From assembly GCF_004119495.1 (NCBI RefSeq), contig NZ_NRQU01000002.1, positions 85,750-149,749 on the forward strand: 64,000 bases of DNA, in the 5' to 3' direction. This document shows positions 59,518-64,000 of this stretch, one piece after another. The translations under genes and the position numbers were made by a program. The notes under the pieces are model-generated. The model did not search any database and was not told where the DNA came from. It worked only from the letters and a program-made list of their open reading frames with translations. The number at the start of each line of letters is the position of its first letter. Position 1 is the stretch's first letter. The stretch is from Flavobacterium sp. YO12. Lineage in GTDB: Bacteria > Bacteroidota > Bacteroidia > Flavobacteriales > Flavobacteriaceae.

Positions 59518-60072
59518 CTATTTTTTCACTCGTTCCTCATTTTGTTTCACAAAAGCGTCCCAACCTGAATAACTTTTCCCAGCAACGACTTTTCCTGAAT
59601 TAAAGAAATGACAAACTGCAGCCGCCAAACCATCTGTTGAATCTAGGTTTTTAGGTAATTCTTTTAAACCTAAAAGCTGTTGCAGCATTTTAGCGACTTG
59701 TTCTTTACTGGCATTTCCGTTTCCGGTAATCGCCATTTTTATCTTTTTTGGTTCGTATTCAGTAATAGGAATATCTCTCGAAAGTCCTGCTGCCATTGCA
59801 ACGCCTTGTGCACGTCCTAGTTTTAACATTGATTGTACGTTTTTGCCAAAGAAAGGCGCTTCAATTGCAATTTCGTCTGGATGATGCGTTTCGATTAATT
59901 CTATAGTACGTTCAAAAATAATTTTTAGTTTTTGGTAATGATTATCGTATTTGGACAATTGCAATTCGTTTAATTGCAAAAACTCCATTTTTTTATTGAT
60001 AACTTTTATCAGTCCAAAACCCATAATTGTGGTTCCAGGGTCAATACCTAATATGATGCGTTCTTTTGTCAA
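59518..60072 (-). CDS. ruvC: Holliday junction resolvase RuvC
   Basis: A 184-residue endonuclease that cuts Holliday junctions after RuvAB migration. The acidic catalytic residues lie in ILGIDPGTTIMGFG (Asp11), IAIEAPFFGKN (Glu71) and LDSTDGLAAAVCHFF (Asp144/Asp147), the RuvC order. Length is normal. It diverges from a flippase-like gene, and no ruvA or ruvB adjoins it. Confidence 0.96.
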   Translation of the reverse strand: MTKERIILGIDPGTTIMGFGLIKVINKKMEFLQLNELQLSKYDNHYQKLKIIFERTIELIETHHPDEIAIEAPFFGKNVQSMLKLGRAQGVAMAAGLSRDIPITEYEPKKIKMAITGNGNASKEQVAKMLQQLLGLKELPKNLDSTDGLAAAVCHFFNSGKVVAGKSYSGWDAFVKQNEERVKK

Positions 60073-60143
60073 GTGTTTTTTGTTTCAAGTTTCAAGTTTC
60101 AAGTTTTTTGATAATCAAAACGATTCATTTTTTCATTTTCAAA

Positions 60144-60172
60144 TTGCCACATTTTCAAATTGCTTACTTTTG
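60144..60172 (+). promoter_or_regulatory. Promoter of the 60177 gene, nearly leaderless
   Basis: TTG at 60144-60146 and TACTTTTG at 60165-60172 match the -33/-7 consensus with an 18-nt spacer. The ATG at 60177 lies only a few bases after the -7 box, so the transcript would have almost no leader. Confidence 0.6.
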
Positions 60173-60176
60173 CGGC

Positions 60177-61121
60177 ATGATTTCAATTCCTCACAAAGCT
60201 AAGCAATTCCTTGTTCTTCTAATCAAACTTTTGATTGTTGGCGGCGCATTTTATTTTATTTACAATCAGCTGGCAAACAATGATAAATTAGACTGGCAAA
60301 AGTTTATTGTTTTGTTTCGAAAAAATCAGTCCGTTTTAGGAATTGGATTTATATTGCTTTTGAGTGTTTTGAACCGTTATTTTGAAATTTTAAAATGGCA
60401 GAATCTCGCACAAGTGATCCATAAAATTTCAGGTTACGAAGCTACAAAACAGGTTTTGGCCGCTTTAACGGCTGGAATTTTCACGCCAAACGGAGTGGGA
60501 GAGTACGCTGGGAAAGCATTGTATTACCCAAAATCTGATGCAAAAAAAGTAGTTTTCTTGAACTTAATCTGCAACGGAATCCAAATGATTTTAACGATCA
60601 TTTTTGGGATTTTTGGATTGCTGTATTTCAATGCACAATTTAATGTAATAACGACAAAAACGGTTTTAATTTTGTTTGGAGGGTTTTTACTGATTTTGAT
60701 TGTTTTATTTTCGATAAAAAAAATAAAAGTAAAAGGATATTCAATTGAAAAACTGATTCATAAAATCAATGAAATTCCAAAGTCAATTCACCAAAAAAAC
60801 ATCTTTTTAGGAATTTGCCGTTATTTGGTTTTTTCACATCAATACTACTTTTTGTTTTTAGGTTTTGATGTCGATTTACATTATTTAACTTTGATGGCAG
60901 CGATTACGTCTGTTTATTTTTTGGCTTCTTCATTGCCAACATTTCAATTTTTAGATTTTGCTGTAAAAGGAAGTGTTGCTATTTATTTCTTCGGAATTCT
61001 AGGCGTAAATGAGTGGATTGTAATTTTTATAAGCACGTTAATGTGGTTTCTAAACGTTGTTTTGCCAGTAGTTTTGGGAAGTTACTTTGTATTGAATTTT
61101 AAAACTAAAACAGCAGAATGA
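60177..61121 (+). CDS. Lysylphosphatidylglycerol synthase-like membrane protein (flippase domain)
   Basis: A 314-residue inner-membrane protein with about eight TM helices (UPF0104/AglD type, related to the flippase part of MprF). Helices start at KLLIVGGAFYFIYNQLA; the NRYFEILKWQNLA loop and TAGIFTPNGVGEYAGKALYY are family marks. It lacks the soluble synthase domain. Such proteins may move lipid or lipid-linked sugars. The start at 60177 is preferred over 60066, because the upstream frame overlaps ruvC and the promoter. It overlaps the next gene by 4 nt, so the two act together. Confidence 0.88.
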   Translation: MISIPHKAKQFLVLLIKLLIVGGAFYFIYNQLANNDKLDWQKFIVLFRKNQSVLGIGFILLLSVLNRYFEILKWQNLAQVIHKISGYEATKQVLAALTAGIFTPNGVGEYAGKALYYPKSDAKKVVFLNLICNGIQMILTIIFGIFGLLYFNAQFNVITTKTVLILFGGFLLILIVLFSIKKIKVKGYSIEKLIHKINEIPKSIHQKNIFLGICRYLVFSHQYYFLFLGFDVDLHYLTLMAAITSVYFLASSLPTFQFLDFAVKGSVAIYFFGILGVNEWIVIFISTLMWFLNVVLPVVLGSYFVLNFKTKTAE

Positions 61122-62221
61122 TTTTTGCGTTATTCTTGTTAACAGCAATTTATGTTTTTAGCATTAGTTTACTTGTTTATGGTTTTTTTAAAGTAAAGCA
61201 ATATCAAAAAACAGATTTAAGTTTAAAAACAAACTTTACGATTATAGTTCCGTTTCGAAATGAGAAAGAAAATCTTCCACATCTTCTACAGAGTTTTTCA
61301 AATCTAAATTATCCAAAAGATTTATTCGAAGTAATTTTAGTCGATGATTCTTCAAATGAAAAGTTTCAAGTTTCACATTTTACATTTCAAATTTTACAAA
61401 TAGAAAATATCCGAATTTCAAATTCTCCCAAAAAAGACGCGATTACAACTGCAATGCAGCATGTAAAAAAGGATTGGGTTATTACAACAGATGCTGACTG
61501 TATGGTGCCTGAAAACTGGCTTTTAACTTTTGATAATTATATTCAGGAGAATAAAGTTTCAATGCTTGCAGGAGCTGTAACTTACGAATGCGAAAATTCG
61601 TTTCTAGACCATTTTCAACAGCTAGATTTAACCAGTTTACAAGGCGCAACGATTGGAAGTTTTGGTTTGAATAAAGGGTTTATGTGTAATGGCGCTAATT
61701 TTGCCTACACAAAATCAATATTTGAAAAGCTGAACGGATTTGAAGGAAATGATAAAATTGCCAGCGGAGATGATGTTTTTTTGCTTCAAAAAGCGATTGA
61801 AAAATTCCCAGAAGAGGTTCATTATTTAAAGGCTAAAGAAGCAATTGTAAGTACAAAACCAACTGAAACTTGGAAATCTTTGTTTTATCAAAGAGTACGC
61901 TGGGCAGCCAAAACAAGTTCTTATAAAAGTAATTTTGGAAAGTTTTTGGGTTTAATTGTTTTCTTTGGAAATTTGAGTTTTGTAGTTGGTTTTTTCTACT
62001 TCCTTTTAGGATTTTGGTCTTATTCAGTATTTGTTTTACTTGCGTTTTTTAAGTTTTCAGTAGATTTCGTACTGCTTTATGCAACCAATAAGTTTTTATC
62101 AAAAAATAGAATAAAAAGTCTTTTGTTAAGCAGTTTGCTATATCCTTTTTTTAGTTCAACAGTAGCTTTGTACAGCTTATTTGGATCTTATGAATGGAAA
62201 GATCGACGATTTAGAAGCTAA
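61118..62221 (+). CDS. Family 2 glycosyltransferase, membrane-bound
   Basis: A 367-residue protein. One TM helix (about 1-22) and two or three C-terminal helices (about 270-345) surround a GT2 domain. Key residues are FTIIVPFRNEKENLPHLLQSFSNLNYP, EVILVDDSS, the metal site TTDADCMVP (DxD-like), ASGDDVFLLQKAIEKFP (acid-base region) and RVRWAAKTSSY (QxxRW-like). Several family members are processive or add sugars to lipids. Coupled by ATGA to the flippase-like gene, it suggests a lipid-linked sugar or surface glycan step. Confidence 0.92.
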   Translation: MIFALFLLTAIYVFSISLLVYGFFKVKQYQKTDLSLKTNFTIIVPFRNEKENLPHLLQSFSNLNYPKDLFEVILVDDSSNEKFQVSHFTFQILQIENIRISNSPKKDAITTAMQHVKKDWVITTDADCMVPENWLLTFDNYIQENKVSMLAGAVTYECENSFLDHFQQLDLTSLQGATIGSFGLNKGFMCNGANFAYTKSIFEKLNGFEGNDKIASGDDVFLLQKAIEKFPEEVHYLKAKEAIVSTKPTETWKSLFYQRVRWAAKTSSYKSNFGKFLGLIVFFGNLSFVVGFFYFLLGFWSYSVFVLLAFFKFSVDFVLLYATNKFLSKNRIKSLLLSSLLYPFFSSTVALYSLFGSYEWKDRRFRS

Positions 62222-62238
62222 AACTTATTTTAAGAAAA

Positions 62239-62724
62239 CTATTTCTCGTCTTTTGCTTTAAGAATAACAGGTAAAATAAATTGTGTTTTTACTGGAATAC
62301 CGCGTTTTATAGCAGGATTTATTTTTGGGAAATTAACTAAACGTGCGTGAAGAATACTGTCAATTTTTATAGTATCATAAGCAACAGAATCTTTAGGAAA
62401 CTGAGGTTCAAATTTCATAACAGCATTTGGAAAAATGGTCACTTTTACCTCAATAGTATCGAGTTCAGGATACATAATAGATAAGCTGTCGACGTTTAAT
62501 TTTTCTTGAATTAGAGTTGACATAACATCAAAAAAACACTTTTGGCGTTGTTTTTTATCGGTGATTTTTTCACAATCAGCCACCGTTGGATATTCATCAA
62601 CTTCTTTCCAGTTTATAGATTTTAATTCTTTTTGAAGCAATTCTTTTTCAGACGGAACCTGCTTCTCAAAATATTGACAAGAATTAAAAAAAAGAATAAT
62701 TAAAAGAAGGAAAAAATGTTTCAA
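62239..62724 (-). CDS. Lipoprotein with TonB-like C-terminal segment
   Basis: A 161-residue lipoprotein (MKHFFLLLIILFFNSC signal, Cys16). The end has the TonB C-terminal-like layout: VKVTIFPNAVMKFEPQFP and LHARLVNFPKINPAIKRGIPVKTQFILPVIL. It lacks the TM helix and proline-rich spacer of a real TonB, so it is rather a distant relative. The function is unknown. The gene ends 18 bp from the convergent glycosyltransferase gene. Confidence 0.72.
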   Translation of the reverse strand: MKHFFLLLIILFFNSCQYFEKQVPSEKELLQKELKSINWKEVDEYPTVADCEKITDKKQRQKCFFDVMSTLIQEKLNVDSLSIMYPELDTIEVKVTIFPNAVMKFEPQFPKDSVAYDTIKIDSILHARLVNFPKINPAIKRGIPVKTQFILPVILKAKDEK

Positions 62725-62772
62725 GATTATGACGTTGTATTGAACAATGAAAAATAGGGTGTAAAAATACGA

Positions 62773-63156
62773 TTATTTTTTTTGAGAAGCTTTGTATTGA
62801 AGATAATCTTCATAGCGCTCTGAAAGCCATTGTTCTTTGTTTTGTTCTGCAACTTGCTTTTGGTCAGGATATAAGTGAGCAAGGCGATCAGAAAAAGCGG
62901 CAATTCTAACGGTGTAATTATAAAATTCTGTTTTACTCAGAACAATATTAGGATCGTTTTTCCGATTAAAAAATTCAAAGAAAAGCGTGTCAAATTCTTT
63001 CATTGAGAAATTTTGAACTTTTTTCTTATTACTTTTATAAATGCTGTCCTGAAGAAATTGATCTTCAGGTGAAAGTTTTTTTGTTTGCGCGCATAAATTT
63101 ATGCTGATCGAAAAAAACAGAATTAAAAAAACAATAAATTGTGAGAGACGATTCAT
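62773..63156 (-). CDS. Exported protein of unknown function
   Basis: A 127-residue exported protein (signal peptide MNRLSQFIVFLILFFSISINLCAQ). The mature part is highly charged and helical (KKLSPEDQFLQDSIYKSNKKKVQNFSMKEFDTLFFEFF and AEQNKEQWLSERYEDYLQYKASQKK), with no recognised domain. It lies between two genes of unknown or uncertain function. A TAATTTTG box upstream on the minus strand may be its -7 element. Confidence 0.72.
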   Translation of the reverse strand: MNRLSQFIVFLILFFSISINLCAQTKKLSPEDQFLQDSIYKSNKKKVQNFSMKEFDTLFFEFFNRKNDPNIVLSKTEFYNYTVRIAAFSDRLAHLYPDQKQVAEQNKEQWLSERYEDYLQYKASQKK

Positions 63157-63205
63157 TTACTAATTTCGCTGCAAGTTTGTAAGCACAAAATTACAAAAAA
63201 AATAT

Positions 63206-63706
63206 ATGGATTTATTATTGTTGACGCTTGGTTTTATATGTATCATCATTGGCATTTTTGGAAGTTTTTTACCTGTTTTGCCCGGTTTGTCAAGTTGTTG
63301 GGTTGGTCTGCTTTTATTGTATTTAACAAAAGCTGTTGAGAATAATTATTGGGTATTAGGAATTACATTGCTGCTGACCGTAATTATTACAGTTTTGGAT
63401 TATATAATTCCTGCTAAGGGAACGAAAAAATTTGGAGGCAGTTCTTACGGAGTTTGGGGAACTAATATTGGGTTGGTAGTTGGAATTCTTGCACCTATTC
63501 CGTTTGGTGTCATTATCGGTCCTTTTGTTGGTGCTTTAATTGGAGAAATGCTTTATGATTCTAAAAATCATCAGCGTGCTTTTAAAGTAGCTACGGGTTC
63601 ACTTCTTGGCTTTTTAGCTTCTAGTTTTATAAACTTTATGTTTTGTATGATTTATCTAGGTATTTTCATAACGATAGTTTGGCAGAATCGTTCATTATTG
63701 TTTTAA
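63206..63706 (+). CDS. DUF456-family membrane protein
   Basis: A 166-residue inner-membrane protein with about five TM helices. Marks are LLLTLGFICIIIGIFGSFLPVLPGLSSCWVGLLLLYL, VLDYIIPAKGTKKFGGSSYGVWGTNIGLVVGILAPIPFGVIIGPFVGALIGEML, and a C-terminal KVATGSLLGFLASSFINF. These Gly- and Pro-rich helices with G-x-K-x2-GGS-x-G are typical of DUF456. The role is unknown. Confidence 0.92.
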   Translation: MDLLLLTLGFICIIIGIFGSFLPVLPGLSSCWVGLLLLYLTKAVENNYWVLGITLLLTVIITVLDYIIPAKGTKKFGGSSYGVWGTNIGLVVGILAPIPFGVIIGPFVGALIGEMLYDSKNHQRAFKVATGSLLGFLASSFINFMFCMIYLGIFITIVWQNRSLLF

Positions 63707-64000
63707 ATGTTAAAATTTATTTAAGCTTTTTCTTATTTTTTGATTTTTCTCGATTATTTTCTTAAAATTTTATTTTTTAGCTTGCTTCTCAAGGCTTTAT
63801 GTTTATTGAGACTTGCGCAATTTTTTATAAATGCGTATAAATGTCATCGGTAAAATTTTAACTAATTTTTTGGATATGTTAGAATATTTTATATTTTTAT
63901 CACGATAAACGATAAAAAGCCTCACTTTGTCGATTATTTTGAATGACTTTAAATAATTATTTTTAATAAGTTAATAGTATGACCCCAAACCTACAAATTG
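63707..64000. other. Gap with possible start of a gene at 63979
   Basis: An A+T-rich stretch without a complete gene. At its end ATG (63979) opens a frame MTPNLQI that runs out of the window; this could be the start of a gene, but seven residues are not enough to judge. A GATAAACGATAAAAAGCCTCACTTTGTCG segment near 63903-63935 has no clear hairpin. Confidence 0.35.

Noticed and set aside
1..64000. CRISPR array or cas genes
   Set aside because: The repeats in the window are palindromic elements of varied length, not equally spaced direct repeats, and no Cas protein is present.

Overview
The window is A+T-rich chromosomal DNA of a member of the Bacteroidota, almost certainly Flavobacteriaceae and most likely Flavobacterium. 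The evidence is the gene content (ATP-type PckA, Mrp without the usual CxxC, DUF4407, DUF6624, a TonB-dependent receptor with a carboxypeptidase-regulatory-like plug extension), the lack of Shine-Dalgarno sequences, and Bacteroidota promoters (TTG or TTTG near -33 and TAnnTTTG near -7) upstream of tRNAs and several genes. No phage, plasmid, insertion sequence or CRISPR array was seen. Most of the window is ordinary core and semi-core genome. The unusual material lies in repeats, regulatory sites and a few small accessory loci.

Layout. 1-5.1 kb: tail of a SMI1/KNR4-like protein, an adrenodoxin-type ferredoxin, an exported unknown protein, a NifU-type Fe-S scaffold with an Mrp ATPase, and an L,D-transpeptidase. 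5.1-12.7 kb: a MacAB-like export operon (permease frameshifted, ATPase, adaptor) divergent from a sigma-54 type response regulator and histidine kinase; a sigma-54-like promoter and possible enhancer sites lie between them. 13-20.8 kb: MGMT-like protein, LysE exporter, TrmB, ammonium transporter, SnoaL-like protein, a lipoprotein with three His/Cys repeats, an exported flavodoxin-RidA fusion, an NAD(P)-binding protein and a ribosome hibernation factor. 21-25 kb: a small unknown protein behind a structured leader, an HNH endonuclease and a frameshifted AsmA-like protein. 25-29 kb: thioredoxin, M1 peptidase, DUF58 protein. 29-30 kb: two tRNA-Asp genes in a repeat-rich gap. 30-36.4 kb: AraC regulator, TolC-HlyD-MFS efflux operon, HAD phosphatase. 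36.7-39.9 kb: a small accessory locus (frameshifted membrane protein, XRE regulator, a paralogue of the 21-kb small protein), a methyltransferase and an exported unknown protein. 39.9-45.2 kb: tRNA-Leu, M20 dipeptidase, and a BlaI/M56 operon with its own operator. 45-64 kb: saccharopine dehydrogenase-like protein, DUF423, PckA, phytase plus TonB receptor, DUF4407, a PH/SHOCT protein, a string of small enzymes, HemW, a four-helix-bundle protein, RuvC, a flippase-like membrane protein with a glycosyltransferase, two exported unknowns and DUF456.

Two themes cut across the window. First, four genes (5136-7560, 22336-24802, 36751-37252, 43718-45181) are broken only by one-base changes in A/T homopolymers, and a fifth (16523-17038) may have a shifted end. 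This points to base-calling errors or homopolymer slippage rather than true decay; one of these genes was visible only after the frame was repaired. Second, gaps are filled with several families of long inverted repeats. Copies of one family sit in frame inside two protein-coding genes (hemW and a cyclase), read in different frames.
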